Below, piece by piece: positions 30,396 through 42,485 of a DNA stretch of 64,000 nt. The position numbers were made by a program, and so were the translations under genes. The stretch is from Phaeosaccion multiseriatum. Its lineage: Eukaryota > Ochrophyta, other classes. Position 1 is the stretch's first letter. Each line of letters starts with the position of its first letter. The notes under the pieces were generated by a model, which was not told the origin of the DNA, did not search any database, and saw nothing but the letters and a program-made list of their open reading frames with translations. The DNA is taken from positions 558,001 through 622,000 of the forward strand of contig OZ218959.1 in the NCBI GenBank assembly GCA_965112735.1, given 5' to 3'.

Positions 30396-33300
30396 ACCGT
30401 CGCACCTGCCCCACCAGCGCTCCGGCATGTAGTGCGTGTGCGCCGCGATGCGCAGCATGATCTCCTCCGAGTCCGTGGGTCTTCCACTGCCATCCCTGCC
30501 ATCGCCACCCATACCCATACGCCGCCCCGGCTGCAGCTGCGGCTGAGGCAAGGCCGAGGGAGGGGCGTGTACCTCTGGTCCGGCGGCGCTCCGGCTAAAG
30601 GCGTACGTGGCGGAGAATACACCGACATACCACAGAAGGTTCTTGTCCCACAGCTTCACGTAAAGCAGGATAGAGTCGTCAAGCAGAGTAAGGAGGAGGA
30701 GCACGGCCACGAATGACCCGGACACGAAACGTATGGTGCGTAGGATGGATGCGAGGGCAAGGTGTGGAAACTGAGAGAGGTACTCCTCCGTGTGGCGGTA
30801 GGAGCCCTCCAAGCGCCTTTTGTGAAAAGGAGGGGGGGGGAGAGGCGAGAGGAAGGAGGTGGGAGGACGCAAGAAGGGAGGGGGGGTCAGGGGAGGGAGG
30901 GAGGAAGTCGGGAGAGGAGACGGGAGGACAGGGGATGACGAGGGGCGTCAGGAGGGAGGGGGAGAGGGGGGTGTGAGGGCGCGTGAGTGCCATCTGGACG
31001 ACGCACTTGTCAAAGACGTGCTTGAGCTCGTTGAACTCTCTGAAGGTCCACTGCGCGTGGGGACTCCATTGCCGAGGGCCCAGATAGTTCCTGCTGCTGT
31101 GCCAGTCCTGTCGTAGAGGGTGGGGGGGGGTGGGGGTAGCACCAACGTATGTATGATGAGTGTTTGCATCAGCACGCACGTGCATCGGTCCACCCCCCGC
31201 CTTGCCTTGCATTACATTGCATTGCCCGGCCTCCCGGCTACACCTGCGGTCCTCACTCAATCATTCAGTCCGTCACTAAGTCAGTCAGTCCCTCCCTCCC
31301 TCCCTCCCTCCCTCTCTTACTCACTCAATCGCTCAGTCAGTCCCTCACCTCCTCCTTTCCCCTCTTCCTCACTCACTCACTCACTCACTTATCCCTCCCT
31401 CCCTCGCTCACCTGTGCGTTTTGCAGGAAGAAGTAGATGGTCATGAAGAGCAGCAGGAAGGGAAGAAGCGCCACATGCGCCAGCCCCACGAGCACGAAAC
31501 GCCGCCGGAGAGAGGCAGCGTCCGACAGGAAGTCGCGCCGAATGGTGAACTGCATGCAGGCAGGCATATGGGCAGGCAGGGCAGGAGGGCGACAGGCAGG
31601 CAGACAGGCAGGCAGGCAGGGGGGTGGGGGGGAGAGAGCAAGGGTCACTGCCCGTAGTCGCACAGCTGGAGAGCCTGGCCATTCGTTCCGCGGGTATTCA
31701 TCATTGGTTCCACGGGCACACACAAGCACACACGCACACACGCATCGCACACACCTTCTGATTGAACATGTGATTGATGACGCAGAAATTGACGCTCCAC
31801 TCGAGGCTCTTGGTGAGGAATTGGCGTTCGGTGTGGGCCCCGAGAGTGCCCAGCCCTTTGGCGCCGAGGAACGGCAGCGGTAGAGACAGCTTAAGAAGGC
31901 CTTCGCGTCGCAGCCGATGGGAGGGAGCGAGAGGGAGGGGGGGGTTAGGGGAGGGAGGCCAGCAGAGGAGGGATGGCAACAGAAGGCTTGGGTACGGTCT
32001 CCTAACCCCGGAAACTGACACTGAAGCGGCACCTTTGTTGATGAAGGCGATGAAGTAATTGTCCTTCCTCATAATGCGGCTGGCAAGGTCGTGTGCGGTC
32101 AAGTCGCTCTTGTGAATCACCACCTGGTGCAGGAGGGGGGAGGGGGAGGGAAGAGTACAGGAGGGGCTCGATTAGCCTTCGTCTTGCTTTGCTTACTTGT
32201 TGTTTGCTGCTTGCTTGCATGTGAGTCCTGCACAAGCCCAACATTCGGAGGAGCCACGGTGCAGTGCTGAGCCGACTGACCGACAACCACAAACAGCCCC
32301 CCCCCCATGTGCTGACAAAAGCAAAAGGCCTCTCACTCTCACCATGTAGCGGCCGCTGTTGTGCAGCAGCAGAAACTTGTCCACCACCGTGCTCCATGCG
32401 ATGGTCTGCAGCTCGCGAGAGTCGATCTGTAGCCTCCCGCGGTACACTTTGGCAGTGAATGTGTTGAGAAGAGAGTAGGGGCCGGGGGGGGGGGGGGAGG
32501 GTTGCCTTGAGCGAGCGGACGGCAGACGACTGAGGGCTGCTTCTTCTGGCTCGGACCGGACGGACAAGTCACGAGAGAGAGCCTCATACACCTCACACAC
32601 CTCACACACCTCACAGAGTCTCAGAGCCTTCCTTACTCACCCTCGTCCATCTCGAGTGCTTCCTTGACGGTGTACCAGAAGGAGAGAGCACACCAGGCCC
32701 AGTACAGCAGAAAGAGCAGCATGTAGGCCCAGACCCAAAGGTGGAACAGGGACGGCTCCCGCCAAGGCTTCGACGTCACGTACTGCTTACGGCAGGGGCG
32801 CGGAGTATGTACAGAGGGTACGGAGGGAGGGAGGGAGGGAGGGAGGGAGGGAGGGCACGAGGAAGTGGAGTGAAGTGCGTGAGAGGGAGGGGGCACCGGA
32901 GAGTGGGGAAGGAAGGGGGAGAGGGAGGAGGGGACGTGGCGCCACATACAATATTTTCATACGGTTTTTTCAATGCGCTGTGTATGGGGGTGGACTGACT
33001 AAGTGTGCCAGTGACAGTGCAGTGCAGTGACGGTGTGACTGGTATGGATAACGCAGACAAGGAGACGAGACGCGGAATACGTGACCACGGCACGCACACA
33101 CGCACACACAAACGCACGCACGTGATGGAAGTCGCGGCAGCTCTCTTCGTCGCGGCAGGTGCTAAGCTGGCCCCAGTCCACGAAGGCGAAGAGGAAGGCG
33201 CTGAACACGACCGTGAAGGCGAGGATGGCGAGGTTGGCGAGCCCGCGCACAACGATGGGGTACAGGCCTTTGGAGGCGAAGAAGCTGTACATGGACCGGA

Positions 33301-34498
33301 AGAATTGGTCCAGATCGGCCACGGCACCCTGCGAGGGAGGGAGGGAGGGAGGGAGGGAGGGAGGGAGGGAGGGAGGGAGGGAGGGAGGCTTCAGTTCAAG
33401 TCAAGTAGGCCCCACACACTTCAAGCCAACCCCTCCTCCTGCCTCCTCGTGTGAGAGAGCCCGTGCACTCTCTCCACAGCCTTGAGGAGCAGCCCCACGT
33501 GGAAGTTCGTCAAAGTGTCTTTATCGTACCCTTCCCCACCCACGCTCTGGACAGCCTCGCCCATCCTTCCAGTGCCTCTGCTCTCACCCAATCCTCGTCG
33601 TCCCCCAGTTGGTGGTACGCCCCCGCCGAGCTGCCGTCTCCGTTAACACCGTCCCCCTCCCCTTCTTCATCACCCTGCCCCGCCAGCAGCCCGAACTCTG
33701 CCGCCACGTCTCTGAACATTGGTATTCGTCTTGGCGGGCCCGCCCCGCCGCCCGGCGGATCTGCAGCAGCACAGTGCACAGCAGCACAGCACGGAGAAGA
33801 AGCCGGTGCGAGTCAGCAGCAGCAGTTGGTGATACAGCCGCGATAGCAGCATTAGCAAGGGTGTGCCAGGGAGACAGAGGGACGCAGCGGAGCCTGGGCC
33901 TGTGTCTGAGACCGTCTGGCAGCCTCTTCACGTTCAGACCTCTTTCTTCACCCTGTCACTCACCTCCCCTGAACATTTGCCTAAAACTGGCTCCGGCGCC
34001 GGCTCCTAGCCCTTTGCCCGGCAAGCCCCCCATAGACAAGACGTTGGGCCTGCCCACGCCCCGCCCGGTATCTTCCACCCCTGTTCGGCCCCTCCCCACG
34101 CCCATGGGCCTCAAGGCGCCATTGACCTGCCCCAGCACGCCGCCCATACCATTCCTGCCAGCTCTGCCAGGCAGGGCGTTCCGGGCCTGCCATTCGCGCT
34201 GGAGGGCCCCACCCAGGATGCACAGTAGCGAGAGGGGGGGGGGGCAGACCAACAGACAACAGACACGTGGAGAGACCGGAAGAGAGCAGAGCGGAGGTGA
34301 GCGAGCGCCGGGCGACGGAGGGGAGAGGAGGCCGGCGCACCAGAAAGGGCGGTGGGGCTGAGAAGCCTAGGCACACAACGAGAAAACGATACGGAGCGAG
34401 TCGAGGAGCGGAGGAGGGGAGGAGAGCGACAAACTTACCCGCTCATTTCTCTGCAAATCTTGCAGTTCAGCCCAAACGCCTTGGTCATTTTGCGCCAT
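28037..34498 (-). CDS. ATG9: Autophagy-related protein 9 (lipid scramblase)
   Basis: Fourteen exons close in phase to 1,156 residues: 34439-34498, 33964-34198, 33588-33760, 33122-33328, 32641-32782, 32343-32446, 32033-32123, 31755-31900, 31412-31549, 31007-31107, 30406-30816, 30025-30094, 29599-29729, 28037-29498. Characteristic ATG9 blocks appear in order: FFRSMYSFFASKG with the first membrane span, LQTIAWSTVVDKF, DNYFIAFINKG, FLTKSLEWSVNF, PHAQWTFREFNELKHVFDK, YLSQFPH, HYMPERWWG, TREVRDELLGMY, ELLSVLFAPVILCF, SQFDFGKYGDED, and the C-terminal MEKSFLNFTANHPHW. ATG9 is the multispanning scramblase of autophagosome-seeding vesicles. The C-terminal tail is extended by two long polyglutamine tracts (CTG runs at about 28344-28399 and 28731-28812). 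Confidence 0.95.
28731..28812. repeat. Polyglutamine-coding CAG repeat in the ATG9 tail
   Basis: About 27 uninterrupted CAG codons on the minus strand; a second tract of about 18 lies at 28344-28399. Both are in frame within the disordered C-terminal tail. Confidence 0.9.
30211..30396. repeat. (CCTG/CTGT)n repeat in an ATG9 intron
   Basis: Tandem CCTG units with CTGT and CCAT variants fill the donor-proximal part of the intron 30095-30405. In the transcript the unit is GCAG, so the repeat is a string of potential 3' splice-site-like CAG words. Confidence 0.9.
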
Positions 34499-34869
34499 GA
34501 GGAAGGAGGAGGATCGGACCGGCGATACTCCCAACCTCTCCTGCTGCTATTGCTGCTGCTGCAGCTGTGTGTACTTTCTATGTGAAGTCCTCTCTCCTCG
34601 CGGAAGGTCTCTTTCTCGAGCTTCGAGAGGGAGATCCATTTAGACGTTGAGGGGCTGCTTATGCATATCACGCACACCACGAAGAAGGCTCTACGCCATC
34701 AGGCCGGTGGATGGTACAGTTCTACTCGTACTCCGTTGAAAGGGAGCCGAGGCCGAGGTTTTTTTTCTAAGTCAGCAATGCATACGCCCTCTCCCTCTTG
34801 TGACAAAGGCTGCGGCTCTTCTATAATGCAGTAGTTATAGATAAAGTTGTAGAGTGGAGGCAAACAGCC
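34499..34869. promoter_or_regulatory. Divergent intergenic region, ATG9 / RAB5IF
   Basis: The two start codons are 371 bp apart on opposite strands. The region contains a short (CTG) run near 34540-34562 but no recognised core promoter motif. Confidence 0.5.
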
Positions 34870-35490
34870 ATGTCGAGCAGAGCTGCGGCTTCGGTGCCCA
34901 AGCATACTGTCATTTCCAAGGCGCTCACCATGGGGAGTGAGTACACGGAGGTAAACGATTGATGCATGAATTGAGGGACAACCTCCTCGCCCATCCGCAG
35001 CGGCTTCTCTCCTGATTATGACGCGATTCTTTCCCCTCCCCCCTTCTTCACGCCCTCAGTCCTCTCCTCAGTACGCCAACCGCGCGGGCTTCCTCGCTCC
35101 TCCCTCCCCCCTGCCTCCCTCATTCCTTTCTTTATCTGCTGTCTGTCCATTCAGATGCAGCAGGAGGAGGCCCGTGACGCAGTATACTTTCTGAGGCAGG
35201 TGCTGTCCCTGGTGCTGGGCTTGATGTGGGGCATACTACCGGTGAAGGGGGCATTTGGATTCATGTCGTTCTTCTGTCTACAGTACGGCCTGTCGCTGGC
35301 GTACACCAATTGGTTCATCAGTGTGGCGCCGACGATGGGCGCAGATATCTTGAAGGAGGGGATCCAACCTTGTGTGGGCCTCTTCCTCCTCACTTGGATC
35401 ATGACTTACAGCATCTTGTATGGAGACTTTGAGGCCAATGATCTCATCACGCCAGAGCAGGTAGCGACCGACTCAGCCCCCGAGATGTGA
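34870..35490 (+). CDS. RAB5IF: RAB5IF/C20orf24-like small ER membrane protein
   Basis: Two exons, 34870-34950 and 35155-35490, give 138 residues. The donor at 34951 (GTAAAC) keeps phase; the nearer GTGAGT at 34937 would not. The body has VYFLRQVLSLVLGLMWGILP, then KGAFGFMSFFCLQYG and LLTWIMTYSILY, which gives three membrane segments in the pattern of the Rab5-interacting-protein family. Its animal member is a subunit of ER translocon-associated (OPTI/GEL-type) insertion machinery. The N terminus is short and the C-terminal tail acidic. Confidence 0.82.
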
Positions 35491-35985
35491 ACGAAGCTCG
35501 AGCAGAAGGGAAGGAGGATGCAGGAGGTGACGACGACGTGAAGAAAGGCGGTGCCTCCCTCAGAGCAGGCGGTTAAGGAAGGCCCCCAATCAGCCGAGCC
35601 GAGTGTGTGTGCGGCGAGCAATAGGAGTCAAACAGTGTCAATAGGAGTTATAAACAGTACGTGTGAAGAGCACTGCACCTCTCGCAGCGCTGGGTAGGAG
35701 TGCTGTTGTGCCTCCCCTCACTTCCCCACTCTTGCTATCAATGAATTAATAGACACAGTGTGGAAATTTGGAAGAGAGTCCTGGGCGTTGACGTTTTGCT
35801 CTGCACACAGGTGCTTACCATGGAGGCAGCCAAAGCGGCAGTAGCTGCGATTACGCTGCGTATGATACACCGAAGTCCGATGCCGGCTTCCCTCCACTCG
35901 CTGCGACTTTCGGCAGGGAGGCTCACGTGCCGTGGTTCAAACACGTTTCAACGACAACTTTCACTTCACGTGTTGGTTATCCATT
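35491..35985. other. Tail-to-tail spacer between RAB5IF and the IQ protein gene
   Basis: About 500 bp that should hold both 3' UTRs. No gene or repeat is recognised. Confidence 0.5.
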
Positions 35986-38621
35986 CTAGAGGGATGAAGA
36001 TGCCTGGGCAGCTGCTGGGAACTCGGGTAGCCCCAGCCGTACCGAAAGGTGCCCTTCTATGCGACTGAAAGGAATCGTGACCCACTCGTGCCCGGCGTAC
36101 TGCCCAGGGGCGTAGCTGCCCAGCTCCACCCCGCCCCCGCCCCCCCCTGGGAGGTCGGGCAGGCAAGGCAAGGAAAGCCTTCTCCTCGACGTACCCCTCC
36201 TACGGCTCTGCTCCCGCTGGCACACAACCCCCACCCCAGGGGGCACTCCAAGCCCGTCTGACCTCCACCACTGCTGAGTGCACTGCCGTTGGTTGGCCCT
36301 GCCTCGCAGCTCCTTCCTCACCCCCTTGACCGCGGTGTCGTAGGGCCATCTCCCCGTCTGTGCCAACAACAACAGGGCCTCCTTGAGCCTCCCCACGAGC
36401 TCGACCAGTTTGTCCCTCAGTGCGCCCCCCTCCACCCCCAGAGCCCGGTGCAGGCACGTCGTAACGGCAGGCGAGGAGAGGCGATCGATGAGCTGCCCAA
36501 CGCTCTTAATTCCGCACTGCGACGCCAGGCCTCGAGCCGCCAGCCTCCCTGCACACACCCCCGTCCTCCACCACGCCTCCTCCCTCCGCTCCTCTTGACT
36601 CTGGCCCTGACTGCCATCCGCAGCGACCCCCTGCCCAAGCCTCCTCCAGCGGGCCTCCTCCCCTCCGGTGAGTGCGCTGGCCATGCAGGCGTGCATGAGG
36701 AAGAGCTCGAGCGGCTCCGAGATGAGATGTAAGGAGCTCCAGGGGGCGCAGGTTGGCACGTCGTTGACCTTGTTGTTCACCTGGCCCGTGTACGCATGCA
36801 CAGAAGCCATGGCAGAGCAGCAGCAGCAGCAGCAGAAGCAGCAGGAGTCAATCAGTCAGTCAGTCAGTCAGTCAGTCAGGATGGATGGATAAAGAGCCTC
36901 TCGGACGGACTGGACCACCGGATCGGACTCGTGGCGGTGCGACTTTTAGCATTCCAATGGCTCAATGGTGCATCATGACGTACCTGGGCAACGGTCTGCT
37001 GAGCGAAGCCCGCCTTGAGCGTGCTCCCGCACCGAGGGCACGTTTTGGTGCTTCGGCTCCGTAGCGCCAGACAGGAACGGCACAGATGGTCCTCTACGCT
37101 CAGCCAACTTAGGAACTTGACGGGCGCCTTCCTCGTCTTAGGAGCGGCTGGCGGGGAGGAGCCCTTTTCGGCTGCTTCCCCCGGGGGCAGAGAGGTGCTG
37201 CTGCCATCGAGCTTGACGCCTCGAGGGGCAGGGGGCACGGGGTGCGCGAGACGGAGAGCTTCTTTGGAGGCCAATTCGTTGACAAAGGCCGCCAGCAGAC
37301 GCGTCTCCTCGTCGTGCAGAACGGCTTCGAGGGCAGGGGAGGCGGGGTGGAGGTGTATGGGCAGGGCGGGGGAGGGACACAAGCATATGGGCAGGGCAGG
37401 GGGCGGGGACGGGGGCGCAGAGGTGTGAGACGGACGATACGGTCTCCATCGGCGGCTCACACCGCAGGGGAGGGACATCAATGACTAGACAGCAGCAGGG
37501 GCTGGGCAGGGCCATCAATGACGCCATCGATCACCGTTCCTCACCCGCGGCCATGGCGTCTTGCGCGGCGCGTGCGTCACGAATGGCCAGCGACACTTCC
37601 AGCAGGTACCGCCAGTAACGCCTGCTCAGCTGCCGCTCCAGACTACCGGCGAACTGCCCCACCGGGGGCGTCACGGGCCTGGATCTGTGGTGGCTGCTGC
37701 TGCGCGTCTCTGTCTCTGTCTCCGCCCCTATCGCTTGTTCTATTATCCCTCCCCCCTCCCTCCCCCCCTCTCCCGGGCGGCTCGGACGGGGGTCCGACAG
37801 CGCACGGACGAGAAGGGGGCGAAATTCCCCCCTCTGCAGCACCTGAGGCTCGAACTGGAGCTCGCAGCGCACCAAGGCCATGACGGAGCGTGGGTGCAGA
37901 GCGGCGATGACTTGCGCGTCAACCACGTCGTACAGCTGCAGCAGCTCCCGGTAGCGTAGCGACACGCTCGCTCGCTCACGGCCAAGGGGAGAGGGGCCGG
38001 ACCCTCCTTGCTCGCCTGAGCCGAAGCCTTCTCCACCACCATCGTCGCCGTCGAGCTTTCCCTGCCCTCTCCGCCGCCGCCGCCGCCGCCTCCTGAGTCG
38101 TCTCTCTCGAGCGCTCTGGACGATGCCAGCGGTAGCAGCAGCATGTGGTGATACAGCACTTGCAGACTCGACGCCCCCCCTTGCAGGGAGCACCTCGGGC
38201 AAAGTGCCGCTGAGCGTGCTCAGACCCGCAGGGGAGACTGAGCAGTGGAGGGCATCACGCAGGAGGCTGTCCACCTGCGTCACTAGCTCCAGCCAGCAAC
38301 GAGAGAAGGAAGAAGAGCCAGGAGAGCGAGAGGAAGGAGAAGGTCCAGAGGAACACGAGGAGCCTGGTGCACCACCCCTCCTCCCCTCCCTTCCGCTGAG
38401 GAATCTCTCGTGCAAGCCGAGGAGGTCGGGTGGAGCGGTCTCCATAACGAGCCTCACCAGCTCCTTCTTGGCCTCGGCAAGCTGCCTGCCCCACTGCTGA
38501 AGCCGACGAGCAGCCCTGTTCTCCACTCGGCGGCGGAGGGCGACGCGTTTCTCTCGGCGGTAGTTTACAAATCCAATGGCCCATGTGTCCCAGAACCTCT
38601 GCAGTCCGCACGCAATACACA

Positions 38622-38662
<41 letters not shown>

Positions 38663-41600
38663 GGATGTGCAATGAGGGGGTGAGTGGAGGGGGAGATGAG
38701 AGGGGAGAGGAGCGAGTGCGAGGGGGAGGAGAGAGGAGCGAGTGCGAGGGCTCGCTTGCACAAGTTTAGGTGTGGTGTTTTGTAAAGCATGAGGACAGGA
38801 GCATGAGCCCCTCCCACTTGCCCCAGAGAAGGTGGATGGATGGATGGATGGATGGATGGATGGATGGATGGATGGATGGATGGATGGATGGCAATGGATG
38901 GATGGATGGATGGATGGCAATGGCTGGATGGATGGATGGATCATGATTGACCGGCCCACTCACCTGGATGCGCCTGTTGCAGATGCAGAGGTGATAGAGC
39001 ACGGCCATGCTGTGGTTGGCGTCCACGAAGCTGAGCCCTTTGAGCAGCAACACCCCCCGCAGATGCTCTCGCGCCTCCGCGGATGAGATGTGCACGGGGG
39101 GGCTTCTTCCCCTCCTTTGGTGCTGCTGTATCACCAACTGGCTTTGGCTTGCGGCGGCCGACCCCTCGCACTCACTGCTGCGGCCCCACTCTGTGCTACC
39201 ACTGCTTGGAGCAGGGCCTCCGTGCTCCTCCTCTCGGAGTAACGGACTCGAAGAGACCCCGGGGGGCGCGTCCCACCGGACACCACCATCCTGAAGTGCG
39301 TGGTCTGCCTCGCCATCGTGTTGCCCGTCCTGCTGCTCCCCTCCCCTCGGCTCCCCACCACTTGCACCGCCCCCCCGCCGCCCCCGTCGGGACTCCATGG
39401 CGAGTGCCTCTCCCCAGCCTCTCTCCAAGTCCTCAGCACTCGGTCCATCTTGCGAGTGGAACTGTAACCAGTGGCTCAGGACGGCGCCGCCCTGCTTTCG
39501 AGCTCGTGCGATGGCTGTGCGAGCGCGACAAAGGCGCTGAATGCGAACGATCTCAGGCAGGAAGGTGGCCGCCATCGTCTCCAGCCCCTGCAGGCCCCTT
39601 CTCTTGTGCATGTGGCGCGATTGGTTACGCCGAACGTCCTTCCAGTTGTGGCGTAGCTTGCGGGCCTCAGAGGGAAGCATGGGCGTGCCTAGGAGGTTAA
39701 AGATTAGGCCTGCGAGGCTTTGTTCTATGCCCGCCGCCTGACTAAAGGCGAGCAGGGGGCGCGTAGGTGCGACCAGAGAGTCTGTTGACTGCGACACCAC
39801 AGAGCTAGTGCAGTCACTGTCATCCGGGAGGAACACCGTAGCCCCTGAGACGGGCGGGGGGGGGCTGCGGGAGGGTGGGGCAGTGGTGGGCCAGAGCGCG
39901 GAGGAGAGAGGGCCCGTGGAGGGGGGGGGGTATCAGGTTGAGAGTCGAGAGAGGCGGGCACCGGGAGGAGCGATGCGGTCCTCGCCAGGGACCTGACTCA
40001 CCCTGCGACTGTCCATTGGATGGGCTGAGTGGCGTCTGCCAAGCATTTCGTCCCTCGGAAAGCCGGCGTGCTTGGAAAGGCTGCTGCGGAAGAAGGAGTC
40101 TTCCCTTCGCCTTCGCCTTCGCCTTCTCCTTCTCCTTCTCCTCCCCCGCCAAGCTGCATGCTCTTGGTCACCAAGCCCCCCTCCTCCGCCCCTCCCTCAA
40201 GAGAGCCTGCTTGCAAGGCTGCCTCGACACCGTCCCCTTGAGCATCGACCCCGGGGGGCTGACAGGAGGCACGCAACTCACGCGCCACTCTCGCCCTCCT
40301 TGCCCGATGGCGCAGGAACTCTTGCACCAGCCGGGCTGCCGCGTCTCTGCGTGCCCACTGGATGATGCGCGTCTCCTGGCTTGTGGCCTCGAGGTGTGCC
40401 CCCATTAGCACCTGCTCTCCTCTTAGCTCCAGTTCGGCAGGGGCTGCCACTCTGGTGGATGGAGCAGACGACTCTGCTGCCCCTCCCGTAGCTCCTGCCG
40501 CCCCTGCCCCGGCCAGTCTTTCAAGCCTCCTTGCCTCTCCCTCTACTCCTAATGCTCCTGTCAAAGCCGTAGACGAGAGAGAAGGGCGGCGGCGGAAGGA
40601 GAAGGGGAGGGGGGGGGCTAAGCGCTTCCCACATTGCATCTTTGTGTCCAAGCCGGGGCAGGGGGGCGTGATTGTCACGCCAATGGAGAAGCTGAAGGCC
40701 GTTGCGCCGATCCATCCGATCAACCTGGCCAAATCCACCGACCGTACCCACCTTGCTTTAGGCCGAGTTGGGAGATGACCAAGCCCAACCTTCTGTGTGC
40801 ATTCTCCGCGACCCTCATTTTGGTCATGAGCATGCGTGTCCGGCCGATGTGTCCCCCTGTGTAGCGGTGCGGCTCCATGGCTCCATAGAAGCGCAGGATT
40901 GCCCAAGAGAGGGACGTGAACAGTTTGCGCACCTGATGCCCCCTCACAATGCGCTGCAGCTGAATGGCTGCCCGCCGCCGTAAGTACGCCCCTCTCGGAG
41001 TGCATCCTTCGTTCCGCACCAAGAAGCTCATGAAGCGCGTGCTGAAGCCCCCTTCGCTGTGTGTATCTGCCCCCTCCTCCTCCTCCTCCTCCTTCCGATG
41101 CTCACCACTCCCTTCGCTTAGGCTTAAAAGTGGCCCACCGACGGCCTCGAGAGAGTTTCGCACAGCTTCCATGTGCGTCCTGTGAATGCTTGCCGCGGTG
41201 CCCCCCCTCTCTGCTCCCAGGGCATCCTGCTGCGCTACATTGTCTCCACGACCCCCTCCACAAGTGCCGAGGCGCCGTGACTCTCCCCGTGAGCGAATCT
41301 CATGCCGCACGTCCGCTCTGACCGCCACCATTCCTATAACTCGGTCAAGTGTAGCCAAGATCCCTTGCACGCTCACCACATGCCCGTTCACCTCCTCCTT
41401 CACCCTCTGCCGCCGCAGGTCCCCGGCACTCGGGCCAACAGTGCTGAGGCTGCCACACACCGCCTCATCGCTGAGTTTCCATGATGCTGTCCGCTGCAGC
41501 CCCATTCTACGGACCCTTTCCAGGGTTGAGTCCGCCTGAAGCCCATGCGTGAAACCTTCCACGGCATTGGCACTCCTTTGAAGCCTGTTGGCAGACTTGG

Positions 41601-41991
41601 TGAGCTTCAGTACTTCGCCTCTCAGCCGACGGTTCTCCTCACGATGCTGGCATGAAATTTCTCTTTTGCGCCGGAGCATAACCTCCCGCTCCTGAGCAAG
41701 GAGAGGCCAGAGGGGTAAGAGAGGCGGAGGGAGCAGGGGGAGGGGGGCGGGCGGTGTTCACAAAGGTGTTTGGTGCAGATTATACTTCGCCCCCAGCTTT
41801 ACTACACCCACCTCTGCGAGCTGATACCTCTCAGCATTCGAGAGACCGGACTCGTTGCCGTACAAGAGCTTCCCCACTTCTCGGCCTCGCTCATGATAGA
41901 CCTCGGAGAGTTTATCGACTGCCTTCAGGCTCCTGGGGATGAGGGTGGGGTTGAGGAGAGAAGGCCCCTCACCCCTTCTCTTCCTCGTCAT
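35986..41991 (-). CDS. Large IQ-motif coiled-coil protein with C-terminal Cys4 zinc ribbon
   Basis: Seven exons close in phase to about 1,631 residues: 41812-41991, 40790-41691, 40002-40724, 38964-39864, 37545-38598, 36984-37324, 35986-36780. The ATG at 41989-41991 is chosen as the first Met leading into [16 protein letters not shown]; the frame is open further upstream, so the start is uncertain. IQ-like calmodulin/light-chain-binding segments are spread along it: [51 protein letters not shown], and [18 protein letters not shown] zinc-ribbon motif CRSC-x11-CPRC lies before the C-terminal domain, which is conserved-looking but unassigned ([19 protein letters not shown]). The family was not recognised. 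With DRC11 in the window a flagellar or cytoskeletal role is possible, but nothing proves it. Confidence 0.7.
38620..38662. repeat. (CGCA)n microsatellite in an intron of the IQ protein gene
   Basis: About ten CGCA units just beyond the acceptor of exon 37545-38598. Confidence 0.9.
38832..38942. repeat. (TGGA)n microsatellite in the same intron
   Basis: Tandem GGAT/TGGA units with GCAATGG interruptions lie next to the donor of exon 38964-39864. Confidence 0.9.
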
Positions 41992-42485
41992 GACCTTCGC
42001 AGAGCGAAGGTGCTTGCTGCTACTGCTCCTGCATTGCAAGCTCCCCTTAGAGGAGATATTAAGGGGAGTTTTACAATAAGGGGGCAATGCAATGGATCTA
42101 AGGGGAGTTTTACAATAAGGGGGCAATGCAATGGATCCCACTTGTAACGCTCGAATGGGCTGTCGCCATTTGTAATCCTCACTTCTGACTTCAGCCGCCC
42201 CTCACACACACACACACACACACACTTTCACACTTTCAGTTTCTTAGGTGATTCCTATTAAGTCAATAAAGTTCCCCCCCCCCTCTGATCGACTCAACCA
42301 GGGCCGAGATGCTGTTTGTTCTTTGACCGCTGCTGCTTCTTGCACCGCTGCTAAAGAGGTGTTGGAGTTGCCGCTCTTATTCTACGATTGAATAAGATTC
42401 CTTGGATTTTATGATTAGTTGATGTAGCGTGGGGACGAGGCTTAGAGGCTTATTACGACCCCAAAGAAACTTAATCGAGCCCCCT
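41992..42485. other. Spacer between IQ protein gene and PSMB3, with 39-bp duplication and hairpin
   Basis: Two exact 39-bp copies beginning TAAGGGGAGTTTTACAATAA start at 42060 and 42099. Just before them CTCCCCTTA (42041) pairs with TAAGGGGAG (42060) to form a hairpin. A (CA)n run follows at 42204-42224, and a word shared with 12787-12825 (TTTCAGTTTCT, GGTGATT, TAAGTCAATA) is at 42235-42268. Parts may be the IQ gene 5' region; no gene is supported. Confidence 0.6.
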
